NCBI GenBank assembly: GCA_024362935.1
Contig: JANCRA010000019.1
Span: forward strand, 11,280,501 to 11,344,500
Reading direction: 5' to 3'
DNA: 64,000 nt
Origin: Setophaga petechia
Lineage: Eukaryota; Chordata; Aves; Passeriformes; Parulidae
Shown: positions 37,411 to 49,824 of the stretch, piece by piece
How the letters are laid out: every line of letters begins with the position of its first letter
Numbering within the stretch: position 1 is the stretch's first letter
Notes under the pieces: generated by a model
What the model was told of the DNA's origin: nothing
What the model saw: only the letters and a program-made list of their open reading frames with translations
Databases searched by the model: none
Program-made: the position numbers and the translations under genes

Positions 37411-40011
37411 ACTTCATGTGATCTTAGCTATATAACCTATGATTCCTGTCCTCCTGGCTCTGCTCATGGATGGTAGGGGATAGATGTGAATGAAGGAGCA
37501 AATTTGAGCCTGGAAACAGGGTGGTGAGGAGAAGGTGTTTCAGTTTTTGTCTTGGTTCCTTACCACGCAAATCTCTTTTAATTAGTTATAAATTAAATTC
37601 ATTTTCCCCAAGTTATGTCTGTTTTGCCCATAACAGTAATGGGTAAGGGATCACCCTGTCTTTATTTTGATCTTTGAGCTTTTCACTTTATCCTCTTTCC
37701 CCATTCTGTTGAAAGGGGGATGGTGGATGGTGTGAGGTGAGTAGAGGTCCGGCAGCCAGCCAAAGTCAGCACACTACAAAGGATATGGTTTGGAATTGGG
37801 TGATCTAGGAAATTTTTGAGTGCAAAGGATGAACTATTTGGTTCTAAGGATGACATATCAGAAAAAATTGAGGTTTTAAAGTCTCTAGCATTTATGGTCT
37901 TCTCTGTTTCAAATGGAAAGGAATGGCTCTCAAGGTTTTCATGGTGTAAGAGGAGAAACTCCATCAGAATAAAAGACAACATCCTACACCTTCAGTTTTG
38001 ATATAAAAATTTACAAGAACTCAGGACTAAGTCCTAAAGGGACTTCTTCAATTGATCCTGTTTTGGAATAAATTGTGTAGTAAACACAAGCCATGGCTGG
38101 TCTTAAAGAAGTGTAATTTAGAGCAAGAGACTGTTTTATGTTTAAAACAATATATCTGCATGAAAAAAAAAAAAAAAGGCCAACTCAATATCCTATCAGG
38201 AGTAAAGTACAGAAGAAGAACTAACTCAATACACAGTTGTCCCAAATTTTTTGGTATCATTAACTCTTGGATATATCAGCTTTTAGACTCATGAATGTTT
38301 TATTTGCTCTTTCATAGATCTTCCTGAGAGATAACCAACTGGATACTGGACAACAAAAGACGTAATCAGACTCCACTGACCTGTTTAACCCTGATTGTGA
38401 AGGATGAAAAGCAGCAGCTGCTTCCTGTGGAGCAGCACTTCTGGTGGCACTTGCTTCTTTCCTTTGGGATGATATTGGCATAAGGACATCAAGGTATTGA
38501 ACTCATAATGTTGTGAGTTTATACATGCCAGCCTGTGTGCCACCACTTTTTGAAGCAGGTACGTTCTTTGAATAACTTTGCCTTATTTTTCAGCACCAAT
38601 CTAAATGAATTATGGGTATTGTAAGAAAAAAAGGCATATTATTACAACCTCTGTATAAGATGCTTAATGCTGGGTAGTGTAAAATTAGCACAGAAAGAGC
38701 TGACATTAGCTGGGGTCCCATCTTCTTAGGAGATGCAGAATTATTACCAGAATTTGGAGTGTGTTTTAATAGTTTTATTGTCATTCAAGGAAGAAAACAA
38801 CATCTTCTTGACTTTGATCTACTGGAACAAAAATAAGTAGCTCAAAAATAGGATTCTAATGTAATTTCAGCCAGGAGGAATGTATCTAGTACTAAAATTG
38901 TCACCTTCCTTAATAAGGAGAGTTTAACTTTTTCTAGAAAAGTATTGTCTTATTGCACTTCTAGTATTTTTATAGGACTGCTTTAAATAAGTAAGAAATA
39001 ATTTTGAATAGCTAAAGTTAAAGCTTCAAGTTGATTAATCACTAGAAGACTGAATAGGCTATTGAGTCTAAATTTCCATAGCTGACTACGTTATTAAAAT
39101 TATTTTATGAGAAAGTACAAATTACATGACATTGTAGTTCTTCAAAATTAAATCCACCATTACTTTAATTTTGGTTTATGCTTCAGGGCTGTCAGGTGAT
39201 CAGCATTATGTCACAGATTTTTAACTAATGCTGTATATCTATGAATCTACATGATTACTACCATTACTCTGTGCATTAACAGGCTTCATGTGCTTTGCAT
39301 GATTCCAGTGCCAGGATAGATCCTGGGATTATGCTAAATATCCTCTAGGCATGCCATCATGAACAAAAAGCATGTGTTTTATTACTGCAGGTGGTAAAGT
39401 AATATCTAGATACTCATGTGCAATTTCATTTTCTAATTGTTAACTTAAAACCAAAAGTTCAATACCTTTAACTGAGGGATTGTTTACCACACCTAAAAGT
39501 AGAAAGGTATTTTTTTTCAGCAGGTCAAAGGACCCTTAATTGTGAGTTGGTTGATCAGAAAAAGTAAACATCAAGGTAAATACTATGTGCCAGAATTACT
39601 ACGTGGATTATGTTTCTCTGTGTACTTACATGGTATTTGATTTTCTTTTTCATATTGAATAATACCAAAGAACTTAAAAGTGTAACATGATTGGTTCTGA
39701 ACCAAAATGTGGCTTAGTAAATAATATATGAATAATGTCATGATAGTGTCAGCAATGAGAAGGGTGTAATAAAATAGAGGGTAATCTTACCTAACAAAGC
39801 TGGTTTACAGAAATTTTTCTTATGACTGGGGTTACAGCTCACTTGTAGGCTTTTTCTGTGATCACTTTTCAACATTTGGAGAGGGGGCCAACATTCAAAG
39901 AAAGTAAGTTGTGGTGAAAGTTTTGTTGTGGCAAGTCTGCCATTAATGAGCTGTAGCTTTCTCTTATGAATCATAGGTATCTATATCTTGTGGTTTAAAT
40001 TGTGGTTTATG

Positions 40012-40385
40012 TAGAATCCTATAATGGTTTGAGTTGAAAGGGACCTTAAAGGTCATCTAGTTCCAACCCCCTACCCTGGACTGGGACACCTTCTGCTAGA
40101 TCAAGTTGCTCAGAGCCTCATCCAGACTGGCCTTGAAAACCTCCAGGGATGGGGCAGCTCCTCTGGGCAGCATGTTCCAGTGCTTCACCACCCTCACAGT
40201 GAAGAATTTATTCCTAATATCTAATCTAAATTTAGCCTCTTTCAGCTTAAAGCCATTCCCACCTGTCCTATTACTGCATGTACTTGTAAAAAGTCCCTTT
40301 CCACATTTCTTATAGGCCCTCTCTAAATATTGGAAAGCTGCTAGAAGGAGTTTCTGCTCTTTGAGTTTCTTAGTGTCATTGCCTA
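40012..40385 (-). mobile_element. CR1 LINE 3' end, minus orientation
   Basis: It starts with a CR1 tail ('gaatcctataatggtttgag', then 'gggaccttaaaggtcatcta') and continues through 'cagtgaagaatttattccta'. The minus-strand frame (40096-40464) preserves the C-terminal CR1 ORF2 pattern (RNKFFTVRVVKHWNMLPRGA). 5'-truncated and inactive. Confidence 0.92.
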
Positions 40386-40778
40386 GCATTAGCAAGGTCT
40401 GGTTCAAAAATGTTTCATTCTTCAAATCCAAAAGGATGAACGACAGACTGTAAGGAGTAGTCAAACCACTCAGTGAAGAATCACTGGTTTGTCTGCTTCT
40501 CCTCTGTCAAAAAGGAAGGAAAAAATGTTAGATCTGAAGTGGACTAAATCTGTCAGTCTGTGCTTGCACTATACTTAAGGGCACCATGTTAAATTTATCA
40601 ATAATTCAATCCTAACTCTCGTATCTCAAATAAGATAGGACCCTGACAGATGTCAGTATTTCCCATGAACAATTGTTTTATAAAGTTACTTTTATAATAC
40701 CTGGGTCAATTCTTGGTATCTACTCTCATCATGTAGGTCCAGATTCACTCCACTGGTTCTCAGGGTCATTGTTGGGAG

Positions 40779-41285
40779 TCAGAGAATCAGTCAGGTTGGA
40801 AAAGATCATCAAGTCCAATCTATGACTGAACACCACCATGTCAACTAAACCATGGCACAAAGTGCCACATTCAGTCTTTCCTTGAACACCTCCAGGGACA
40901 ATGGCTCCAGCACCTCCCTGGCAGCCCATTCCAATATCTAATCATTCTTTCTGTGAATAAATTCTTCTTATGTCTGACTTAGACTTCCCCTAGTGTACCT
41001 TAAGACTGTGTCCTCTTGTCCTGTCGCTGGTTGCCTGGGAGAAGACACCAACCCCCACCTGGCTACAATCTCCTTTCACAGAGTTGTAGGGAGTGGTAAG
41101 GTCACTCTTGAGCCTCCTTTTCTCCAGGCCAAACACTCCCAGCTGCCTCAGCTGCTCCTCATCAGACTTGTGCTCCAGAACCTTCACCAGCTCCATTGCT
41201 CTTTTCTGAACTTGCTTTGGCACCTTAATGTTCTCCCTGAATTGAGGGGCCTGGAACTGGACACAATACTCAAGTCATCCTGAGC
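40779..41285 (-). mobile_element. CR1 LINE 3' end, minus orientation
   Basis: A second CR1 copy about 400 bases from the previous one and in the same orientation: tail 'agagaatcagtcaggttgga', then 'ccatggcacaaagtgccaca' and 'tgtcctcttgtcctgtcgct'. It ends near 'gacacaatactcaag'. It resembles the subfamily of the 20.8-kb copy more than that of the 40.0-kb copy. Confidence 0.92.
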
Positions 41286-41938
41286 ACACTGTGGAGATAA
41301 TGGGGAGAAAGTGCTTGGCCAGTTGTTCTTGGAGTCTGTATGTTTTGACAATATAAAGAGTCTAGTTTGGTTCAGATTCAAATTTAATCACAATTTAAGC
41401 ACCTAAGATTGGTTAGGCTGAACCTGAGCCCTTGTGTTAAGAAAGCAAAAATTCTCTGCTTCGTTGCATTAGGTAATACTCAGAGGTACAGAGATCTTAC
41501 CTTGCTGTAAAAAGTCAATAATCTCAACATATAGTGGATTAATTCTCCTAAGACTTAGTAAAGAAAAATGTAAAACACAAATAAAACTAGGTGGAAATAT
41601 AATGTTTGGGTATTAATGCTATAGCAAATTTATCTATTCATTTCTGTGACAGCAACATCAAGTCTCTAATATGAACAGTTCTATCCAACACAAAAGCTTC
41701 TGTTCTTCAGTTTCTGCTTTTCCATTTTCTCATTTTTTCCTAATTGTAAAATATATTAAAAGACAGAAGATAATATAGAGGAGATTTTATTCTAGATTTA
41801 ATTTCATGTACTTTTAACCTTTTGCTGCCTGAAAAAATCTATCAAAATGAACAGTAAGAATACTATCTCTGTATACTTGCAGTCCCTGGTATTTTAAATG
41901 ATGTTCTACATTAGCAGCTTTGGTAATGCACTGCTATC

Positions 41939-42045
41939 ATGGCTGAACAAAGGCAACGTGCTTTGTCAACATCAGGTGAAGCGTTATATGAAATCCTGGC
42001 ACTAGAGAAGGGAGCAACACATGATGAGATTAAGAAGTCCTACAG
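41939..42045 (+). CDS. DNAJC5B: DNAJC5B first coding exon (cysteine-string protein beta)
   Basis: DNAJC5B is a J-domain co-chaperone of the cysteine-string family, which works with Hsc70 on vesicle membranes. The exon probably begins at 41883, after an acceptor (tatacttgcag|). ATG is at 41939-41941, with an in-frame TAA at 41924-41926 that fixes the start. It encodes [20 protein letters not shown] and continues through the start of the J domain to ...DEIKKSY, ending in the first two bases of an Arg codon before a GTATGT donor. The ALYEIL-x-L-x-KGA pattern and the location beside PDE7A favour DNAJC5B over its paralogue DNAJC5, though the first residues look DNAJC5-like. The usual Gly of the ILGL motif is Ala here (residue 21). 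The HPD motif, cysteine string and C-terminus lie in later exons, which I do not find before 64000. Confidence 0.93.
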
Positions 42046-44105
42046 GTATGTAAAATGTGCTTTGCAACAGGTCTAAAAATGCTTATTTGTCTGGCATGAT
42101 TATGATGGCAAAACCTTTTGTGTTACCTGCACAGTAGACATTCATTGTCTACTTCATTCATTGTCACAATCCTTTCTTCTTTTTAAATTTGTGAGCCTGA
42201 AAAGGATCAGAGATGATGCAATGTGAATCTACTGATTTCATCCCACAAGCAGTCTGTGAATAATCTGAAATATCTTAATCTAAATGAATGAGAAGTCAGA
42301 CTGTTGGGATAAACTAACCTGGGCTATTTGAATACTGCACCCAGTTCTTGTGTTAGTATTTTTCCTGAAGTCTATTGAAAAGTAAAGCTAATGCAAGTGC
42401 TGTAATGACAATTTGAGTACTAGAGCAAGAGACATGAGTTCAATCAGTTTATCTTGTCAGAAAAGAAAAAGAAAATTATTTAGAGGAAAAAAAAAGATTA
42501 TTTGATTAGAGTGTGTAATATCCTCGAATGGGAAAATTGCTAGGTGTGAGATAGTTGTTCACTTTATGAAGGTAAGCATAACTAAAAGCAGACCTTGGGA
42601 TCTGAAAATTATTTGAGCTGAAAAAGAGGTACATGGTTTTAACTGTGAGTGTAACCAGCTACTGAAAAATACTGGCACAAGAATGCTAGTTTCTCTATTG
42701 AAAAAGAAGAGAGGACATTAAGAATAGCTTGAGTCAAACACAAGGTATCAAAATGGTGTCAAATATTTTATTGTTGAAATGTAACAAGACCTCGAAGTAA
42801 GACCAGAAGATTTTATGGGTAATTTTGCCCTTAAATTTGGTCGGCTGTTGTTGAAAAATTTTAATGTCACCTGTGAAGTAGATGTTCTTGACACTGAAAT
42901 ATGTCAGTCATGTATTTGCAGTTTTAATAAATATTGTAAATTTTTTATTACAGCATAATTCTGGCTATTGTTGGTTGCATTGTATTACCAGGCAAACTTA
43001 ACACAGCTTACTTTTCCTATTGAATGTAAGAATATATCTGAAAAAGGTTTATGAAATAGATCTACTTGCATCATTTAGCTTGAATTTTGGCAAGACTCTG
43101 TCCTCCATGTTTTTGAACAAATTTAATTTCTCCTGCTTTCTGCTCCTAAAGGCACATATTCAATGAAGGCAAAGTAGTGAATGTCCAAACTCTTCATACA
43201 ATGGAAGGAGAACTGTTGACATCCCATGGTTCTGTTGTCATGCACAATTATACCACTGGGAAAAAAGGATACTATGGTATCAAATTCACTTATGACTTGC
43301 ACCTTCTGTGTCCCTGTAGTACAGCCTGTCTATACAAATCATCTTCTGTCTCAAACTTCATGTCTTCCAGTTGCTTTAACATTTAATTTTCTGGAAATCC
43401 CCAAAGGAGAAAGTTGTCATGGAAGAATGTAGAATGCAATTAACTCTATTTAATGCTGAGCATGAATATGGATGATTTACACAGTGATCTATGGCAAAAC
43501 TGACAGTGGTGCTTTCTCCATCTTTATTAGTAATTAGAGGAAAAAAAAGGCTGCTTCTGACTAAAGTGGAAATGTCAGAGGGATTCAATTTTAATAGAGT
43601 AGCTGTAAATATTTGCAAGATAAAATGATGAGTCAGTCTCATAGATTTGCTTTAATTATAATTTAATTTATGTTAATCCAAAAATCTGCTGCTGAAATGG
43701 TATTCTTTAGTACAAGGTATAAAACCAGCCATACCTGATTCTGAGTTTCCTGCCATTATTAATTAAGTCACTGTTAATTATACTGCCATAGCCCAGGGCA
43801 AAATTTGCTTTTTAATAAACATGACAGACATGACTCTGTGATTTTATTTGGAGTTTGGCACAATCTAATTTATCAGGGAGTAAAGCTAATGGGCTTTTAA
43901 TCAGCAGAATTTCAAAGGAGATCTGTTTATCTTCAATATTATACAAAAAATAATTTCAGACTCTTTTTTTGGCATAATAAATGAAACTGTACTTTGACTT
44001 ATGCTTTCTTGTCTGACAGTGAAGTAATATGCAGAGAGATAGATACTGGATTTCTTTTCTTCAGAAGTTTCAAAAGATCCTGTTTGACAGACTACTTACA
44101 AGAAA
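42046..44105 (+). other. DNAJC5B: DNAJC5B intron, nothing else recognised
   Basis: AT-rich DNA after the DNAJC5B donor at 42046. I searched for the next exon, which should begin K-L-A-L-K and carry the HPD motif, and found no match here or later in the window. Short ORFs near 43.2-43.6 kb show no recognisable protein. Confidence 0.6.
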
Positions 44106-44585
44106 ATCATAGATCCATAGAGTGGTTTGTGTTGGAAGGGACCTTAAAGATCATCTATTTCCAACCCTCTGCCCAGGGCTGCTCAGACTAGACCAAGTTG
44201 CTCAAAGCCTCATCCAATCTGGCCTTGAGCACTTCCAGGGATAGGTCATCCACAGCTTCTCTGAGCAACCAATTCCAGTGCATCACCAACCTCACAGTGA
44301 AGAATTTCTTTGCAATGTCTAATCTAAACTTTGCCTCTTTCAATTTCTAACCATTACCCCTTGTCCTATCACTACACTCCCATGTCAAAAGCCCTGCTCC
44401 ATCTTTCTTGTAGACCCTGCCTAAGTACTGAGAAGCTCCAATTATGCCACACTAAATATTTGTCTTTTCTAGTCTGAATAGTCCAAATTCTTCTGGCCTT
44501 TCCTCCCAGGAAAGGAGCACCATCCTTCTAAACTAATCATGGTGTGCCTCCTCTGGACTTGCTCCAAAAGGTCAGCAGCTCTGTG
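44106..44585 (-). mobile_element. CR1 LINE 3' end, minus orientation
   Basis: Tail 'atcatagatccatagagtgg', then 'gaccttaaagatcatctatt' and 'cagtgaagaatttctttgca', ending near 'gacttgctccaaaaggtcag'. It lies about 200 bases outside the first tRNA of the array. Confidence 0.92.
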
Positions 44586-44795
44586 ATGGTATATTGGTGA
44601 TTAAGAAATTTACTAGAAAATGTGTACAGCACTCTTAATGCCATTTAATTACTATGAAGCAAGGAGGGATAATGGTTTAATCATGCTATGCAAATGGCCT
44701 GTTCTACTCCTGATAAAGCCTCTGTGTTCAGCCAAGGCTCCCCACAGCCACAAGGACCACAGCACCCAAGGTCCAGGAAAGAGAATGAAAAGCAT

Positions 44796-44868
44796 TGGAG
44801 AATGCGGGCATCGATCCCGCTACCTCTCACATGCTAAGCGAGCGCTCTACCACTTGAGCTAATTCCCC
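44796..44868 (-). tRNA. tRNA-Ala (AGC), copy 1
   Basis: 73 nt, no intron. Minus strand GGGGAATTAGCTCAAGTGG... with AGC anticodon (44833-44835 on plus), T arm GCGGG/CCCGC with loop ATCGATG, and discriminator A. This is the standard vertebrate tRNA-Ala(AGC) of the GGGGAATTAGCTC type. The acceptor, D, anticodon and T stems all pair, apart from ordinary G-U wobbles. A TTTT Pol III terminator (plus 44788-44791) follows four bases after the 3' end. Confidence 0.96.
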
Positions 44869-45152
44869 TCCCTGCAGCCTCTGAGCCAGCTCCTCTCCCC
44901 TCCCAGGCACCCAGCCCTGACCCAGGGTGCCCTGCACCCAGAGCCTGCGCCTCCCAATCATATCACTCTCACACCAACAACCCACCCACTCACATTCCAG
45001 CTGGAGAAGACTTTAGCCAATTTCAGAGCTCAGAATCACCATCCTCTGCCCAAAGGCTCACTCAAAACTGCTGGGGCAGTAGTATTCCCAAACTCAGACA
45101 AGAGCTCATGGCTGGGCACTCATTCTGGGGAGGCCCCTGGGTAGGACCAAAA

Positions 45153-45182
45153 GCCAGTGCCAGTGCCAGTGCCAGTGCCAGT
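45153..45182. repeat. (GCCAGT)5 hexanucleotide repeat in array unit 1
   Basis: Five perfect copies of gccagt just downstream (minus strand) of tRNA-Tyr copy 1. Other units have one copy at the same place, so this is a unit-specific expansion. Confidence 0.9.
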
Positions 45183-45212
45183 GTGGGATGTGTGTGAGAG
45201 GTAAAAGGTGAC

Positions 45213-45301
45213 TCCTTCAAGCCGGAGTTGAACCAGCGACCTAAGGATGGCCATGCCAGAGAGCCTACAGTCCTCCGCTCTACCAGCTGAGCTATCGAAG
45301 G
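45213..45301 (-). tRNA. tRNA-Tyr (GTA) with 16-nt intron, copy 1
   Basis: 89 nt including a 16-nt intron at 45249-45264, placed one base 3' of the anticodon, as in eukaryotic tRNA-Tyr genes. Minus strand CCTTCGATAGCTCAGCTGG..., anticodon GTA (45266-45268 on plus), B box GGTTCAACTCC. The acceptor stem pairs, with one G-U at 6-67. TTTT terminator at plus 45203-45206. The intron differs from the array consensus by one base. Confidence 0.95.
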
Positions 45302-45991
45302 AAGCATGGGAACAAGCCTGGGACCTCACCCAGGACTTTTCCAGGCTGCAGTGCACCATCATGCCTCTATTACCACATCTTTCTTCTAACAGTCTCAGCT
45401 CCATCATCATAGCTCCTTGCTCAACACCTTAGTCCATCAGTCATGTAAACCACAAACAGAGATGCTCCATAAGCTCCTTGGACATCATATTCTACACATG
45501 GACTCTCTTCATGGCCACATAGACCTTACCTATATCCTGCTGCATTTTCCCTTGATTGTTTTTCACTGTGCTGTCTTTTGCTCTTTGCTCAAGCATAAGA
45601 CAAAACAAAATTACAGCCATTTCTCTGTTCTGTAACCTATGCCTAAGCAGTGCAACAAGTCCTCCAAACATCTCTTTCTCCAAACTGAACACGCCCACTC
45701 TCCTCAGCTGATCCTGAAAGAGAAATCTATCAGTTATTTAAGATTCTTAGCATCCCTCCACTGAGGTTGTTCCATTCCATTGATGTCCTTTTCTGTATTT
45801 TGCTTGATATTTGAGAGCTGTCAAGCAAAGAGAGAGCATAATTTCTTCTGTTAAACTGAACATAGTAATCTTGATACAACCCTAGATGTCTGCCTTATCT
45901 GTAAATTCAGGGTACACCATAAATCTCCACAGGGGACAGATGGATCACCGACAAAGGGCCCTGTGTCCCAAACAGGGGGAATGAAAAGCAC

Positions 45992-46064
45992 TGGAGAATG
46001 TGGGCATTGATCCCACTACCTCTCACATGCTAAGCGAGCGCTCTACCACTTGAGCTAATTCCCC
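45992..46064 (-). tRNA. tRNA-Ala (AGC), copy 2
   Basis: 73 nt. It has the same body as copy 1, but the T stem is GTGGG/CCCAC, a fully compensated change, and T-loop position 57 is A instead of G, which stays a purine. Anticodon AGC. Terminator TTTT at plus 45984-45987. Probably functional. Confidence 0.92.
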
Positions 46065-46399
46065 TCCCTGTAGCCTCTGAGCCAGCTCCTCTCCCATCCC
46101 AGGCACCCAGCCCTGACCCAGGGTGCCCTGTACCCAAAGCCTGCACCTCCCATTCATATCACTCTCACAACACCAACCCACCCACTCACAGTCCTGCTGG
46201 AGGTGACTGCGGACAGCACCCATGGTCAGAACCACCATCCCCTGCCCAAGGGTTTCACCCAAAAATGCCTTGCCTGGTTATCTCCCACAGCTTAGGCAAG
46301 AGTTCATGGCTGGGCACTCATTCTGGGGAATGCCCTGGGCAGGATGAGAAAAAGGCAGTAGAGCCAGTGTGGGATGTGTGTGAGAGGCAAAAAGGTGAC

Positions 46400-46488
46400 T
46401 CCTTCGAGCCGGAGTTGAACCAGCGACCTAAGGATGGCCATGCCAGGGAGCCTACAGTCCTCCGCTCTACCAGCTGAGCTATCGAAGG
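46400..46488 (-). tRNA. tRNA-Tyr (GTA) with 16-nt intron, copy 2
   Basis: 89 nt with the intron at 46436-46451. The acceptor stem CCTTCGA pairs perfectly with TCGAAGG. Anticodon GTA, A and B boxes intact, TTTTT terminator at plus 46389-46393. This is the array consensus sequence, shared with copies 4, 5 and 7. Confidence 0.96.
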
Positions 46489-47031
46489 AAGCATGAGAAC
46501 ACACCCTGGGGACCTCACCCTGTACACACTCACCCAACACCCTTGCAAAGCCACAGTGCATCATCATGTCTCTATTACCTCATCTTCCTTCAAACAGCCT
46601 CAGCTCCTACATCACACCACACCTCCTTGCTCAACACTTTAGCCCATCACTCATGCAAACCACAGAAATGTCCGTAAGTTCCTTGGAAGTCATCTTCTAA
46701 ACATGGACTCTCCTTAGGGCCATACAGAGCTCACCCATGTCCTGCTGCGTATTCCCTTTTACTCTGCTGTCTTTTTCTCTCTGCTCAAGCATAAGAGAAA
46801 ACAAAATTACAACAATTTCTTAATTTTGTGACCTACACTGAAGTACCACAAGGTCATCTGCAAGTCCTCAGAACCTCTCTTTCCTTAAACTGAACATGCC
46901 CACTCTCCTCAGCCCATCCTTAAAGAGAAATCAAGAACTTCCTTGTGATTCTTGGTCGCCCACCACTGAGGTTGTCTCATTTCACTAACGTTCTTTTCCG
47001 TACTGGGCTTGATCTTTGAGAATTGCCAAAC

Positions 47032-48109
47032 TGTCTGGGTTTAAGTCAATCTAAGGGGGTAGACACTTTTAAACTAGATACTTCCCATTTATTTTTAGCC
47101 AATCCCCTTCCAGCAATAAGTAGAGAGGAACATGAGTAGATCTAAATGAAAAATAAGTTCACAAAAAATGTGAAATAGCAACAGACAAGAAAAATAACAA
47201 TAATAATCACTAGTTGCAGAGTTTCTAAATCTCAAAGACACCCTGCAAACAAGGAGAAATTAAAAGTGGCAGAGAAAACCCTCTGCCCAAGATGGCACCC
47301 TCCATGAAGGATTGTATGTGGAGAGACAAAAGAAGTGGCAACCTTCCCCCTCTTTTGACTGCTTGAGGACAGAGAGAACAAAAAGAGAGAAAAAAACTGC
47401 AAAACAACACAGATACCAAACCTCCATTACAAAAAACTCCCCCTAAACAACAAGCAGCAGAGAACATGGGCAAAACAAAAAGAAAACCTAGATTCCAAAA
47501 CCAGACAAATGCCCCTCCTATCTCTCTGGTGGTAGCAGCTCTGTCAAAAAAGGCACTCCAGCAGCTGAAACTCATTCCAGCTGGAATTCACATAGGGACT
47601 TCACATTTTCATGAGGAGAAACAACAGGCAGCTGGCAGGGGAGACTCAGACTCCATGCCTTCCCATTTCCACTGGGCACTGCTGGCAGGTTGGAACAGCC
47701 ATGTAGAGTGGAGCTGTTGTGCTTTTCTTGGTGCAACGTTGTGACTGTAGACAGGTGAAAATTGCTTTGAAGCAGTCCAGGACCACAAAATGTGGCTTCT
47801 TGGAAGTCTGAAGCAACCCTCTCAGGAAAGAAGACAAAAGAAAACCAAGGGGAGCTTCTACCCACTCTGCCTCAGCTCTCTCCCTGTGAGAACGAAAAGG
47901 AAGGAGCAAAAACCAAGAGGCAAGAGAGAGCTATACCTGAGAGATTCTGGCTTTTAGAAGACCTGGCAATGCCACAGCCCTGCAGTTCCATTTCCAGCCA
48001 CAAGGCTTTCCAGAGAGAGTAACAATTCTGGGCACAGATGGATATGGAATATGCTAACATTTTGGGTAACGTAGGACGCAACCAAAGAATGAGAAAATCA
48101 ATTAATCCA
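47032..48109 (-). mobile_element. Probable solo LTR inserted in array unit 2/3 spacer
   Basis: Comparison with other units shows about 1.08 kb of extra DNA here. On the minus strand it begins TGGATTAATT and ends TTAAACCCAGACA, so it has TG...CA ends. The flanks ccaaac (47026-47031) and ttaaac (48110-48115) look like a decayed 6-bp target duplication, as class II avian retroviruses make. An AATAAA signal lies about 60 bases before the minus-strand end. No retroviral gene is seen inside, so a solo LTR is the best reading; the family is not identified. Confidence 0.6.
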
Positions 48110-48251
48110 TTAAACTGTCCGCAGTGCTCTTGATGTCATCCTTCTCTGCAAATCCAGGGCACACCATATATTTTTTTCACAGTCTCCTCAGAGGTCAGAT
48201 TGGATCCCTGACAGAGGGCCCTGTATCCAGACAAGGAGGAATGAAAAGCAT

Positions 48252-48324
48252 TGGAGAATGCAGGCATCGATCCCGCTACCTCTCACATGCTAAGCGAGCG
48301 CTCTACCACTTGAGCTAATTCCCC
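48252..48324 (-). tRNA. tRNA-Ala (AGC), copy 3
   Basis: 73 nt. Like copy 1, with one T-stem change that turns a G-C pair into a G-U wobble (GCGGG/CCTGC). Anticodon AGC. Terminator TTTT at plus 48244-48247. It should still fold and may be functional. Confidence 0.9.
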
Positions 48325-48629
48325 TCCCTGCAGCCTCTGAGCCAGCTCCTCTCCCCTCCCAGGCACCCAGCCCTGACCCAGGGTGCCCTGCACCCAAAGC
48401 CTGCGCCTCCCAGTCATGGCACTCTCATACCACCAACTCATCCACTCACTGTCCTGCAGAACCACCATCCCCTGCCCAAGGGTTTCACCCAAAAATGCCT
48501 TGCCTGGTTATCTCCCACAGCTTAGGCAAGAGCTCATGGCTGGGCACTCATTCTGGGGAGTGCCCTGGGCAGGATGAGAAAAAGGCAGTGGTGCCAGTGT
48601 GGGATGTGTGTGAGAGGCAAAAAGGTGAC

Positions 48630-48718
48630 TCCTTCAAGCCAGAGTTGAACCAGTGACCTAAGGATGGCCATGCCAGGGAGCCTACAGTCCTCCACTCTAC
48701 CAGCTGAGCTATCAAAGG
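48630..48718 (-). tRNA. tRNA-Tyr (GTA) with intron, copy 3, mildly degenerate
   Basis: 89 nt with the 16-nt intron at 48666-48681, anticodon GTA and a TTTTT terminator. Several transitions weaken it: two wobbles in the acceptor stem (5-68 and 6-67), an A-C mismatch plus two wobbles in the T stem, and a wobble in the D stem. Several of these changes fall at CpGs of the consensus. It may be a pseudogene or a weak gene. Confidence 0.75.
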
Positions 48719-49309
48719 AACCATGTAAATATTTCCAGGGCCTCACCCAGCACTTTTTCCAAGCTGCAGTGCACCATCATGCCTCTATTGCTACATCTTC
48801 CTTCAAACAGCCTTAGCTCCAACATCACAGCACCTTGCGCAACACGTTAACCCATCACTCATGCAAACCACAAACAGAAATGCTCCGTAAGCTCTTTGGA
48901 CGTCATCTTCTACAGATAGACTCTCCTTAGGGCCATACGGATCCTGCTGCATTTTCCCTTGATTCATTTTCATTGTGCTGTCTTCAGCCCTCTGCTCGAG
49001 TACCAGATAAAGGACAGCATTTCCTCTCTTCTGTAATCTACAAGCATGAAGGTCATGCCTACGTCCTTTGATTCTCTTCTTCAACAGACTGAACATTCTC
49101 ACTGTTCTTGCTCATCCATGTAGAGCAGTCCTTCCATTCTGTGAGGTTCTTGGTGGCCCCACTGAGATTCCTCCATTCCATTGGTGTCCTTTCCTGTGTG
49201 TGGGATCACCTGCTCCCAAGCATCCTGATGGCCATTTTCTGAGGTCACTGCACATGGTCCACATGTGTCTTCTACACAGAGGCATAAAGTTGGGTACTGT
49301 CTTTATTTT

Positions 49310-49824
49310 GCAGGCTGTTAAACATCACACAGCTGATCACTCATGACCTTCTTCGCCGTGGAAGTAAAATTCACAGGATGAGAAAAAGATGGTTTATTAG
49401 GGCAGAAAAGAAATGGAAAGTGAAATAACAACAACAATAATAATAACTCCAATATTAATAGAACTAAATCATGTGGTGCACAACACAGTTGCTTTACACT
49501 CAATGAATGATGCCCAGTGAATTCTTGAGCAGCATCTCCCAGCCTTCTTTTCCCCCAATTTATATACTGAGCATGACATCATATGGTGTGGAATATTCCT
49601 TTGGCAGCTGGGATCAACTGTTCTGGCTGACAGTTTTGCCCACCAGCCTCCTTGATGGTGGGGTGGTGTGAGAAGCTGAAAAGTCCTTGACTCACGATGA
49701 ACACTGCTCAGCAAAACTCAACCATCAGAATGTTATCAATATTTTTCTCCTCCTTGATCTAAAACACAGTACCATACCAGCTACTAGTAAGAAAATCAAC
49801 TCAATCCCGTCTGAAACCAGGTCA
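49310..49824 (-). repeat. 3' LTR of the endogenous retrovirus
   Basis: On the minus strand it starts TGACCTGGTTTCAG (49824 downward). It carries a TATA-like TATATAA near 49560 and an AATAAA near 49390. The end near 49310 is eroded. It matches the 5' LTR at 54.3-54.8 kb through several shared blocks, such as 'tatatactgagcatgacatc' here against 'tatatactgagcctgatgtc'. Confidence 0.8.

Larger units (their letters stand above)
21616..41882. other. Intergenic region or DNAJC5B 5' intron, no coding exon recognised
   Basis: About 20 kb of AT-rich DNA between the PDE7A promoter and the DNAJC5B first coding exon. Repeats and candidate regulatory sites in it are listed separately. DNAJC5B has a non-coding first exon in other vertebrates, so part of this stretch is probably its first intron; the position of that exon is uncertain. 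No ORF has recognisable protein similarity, apart from LINE remnants. Confidence 0.6.
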
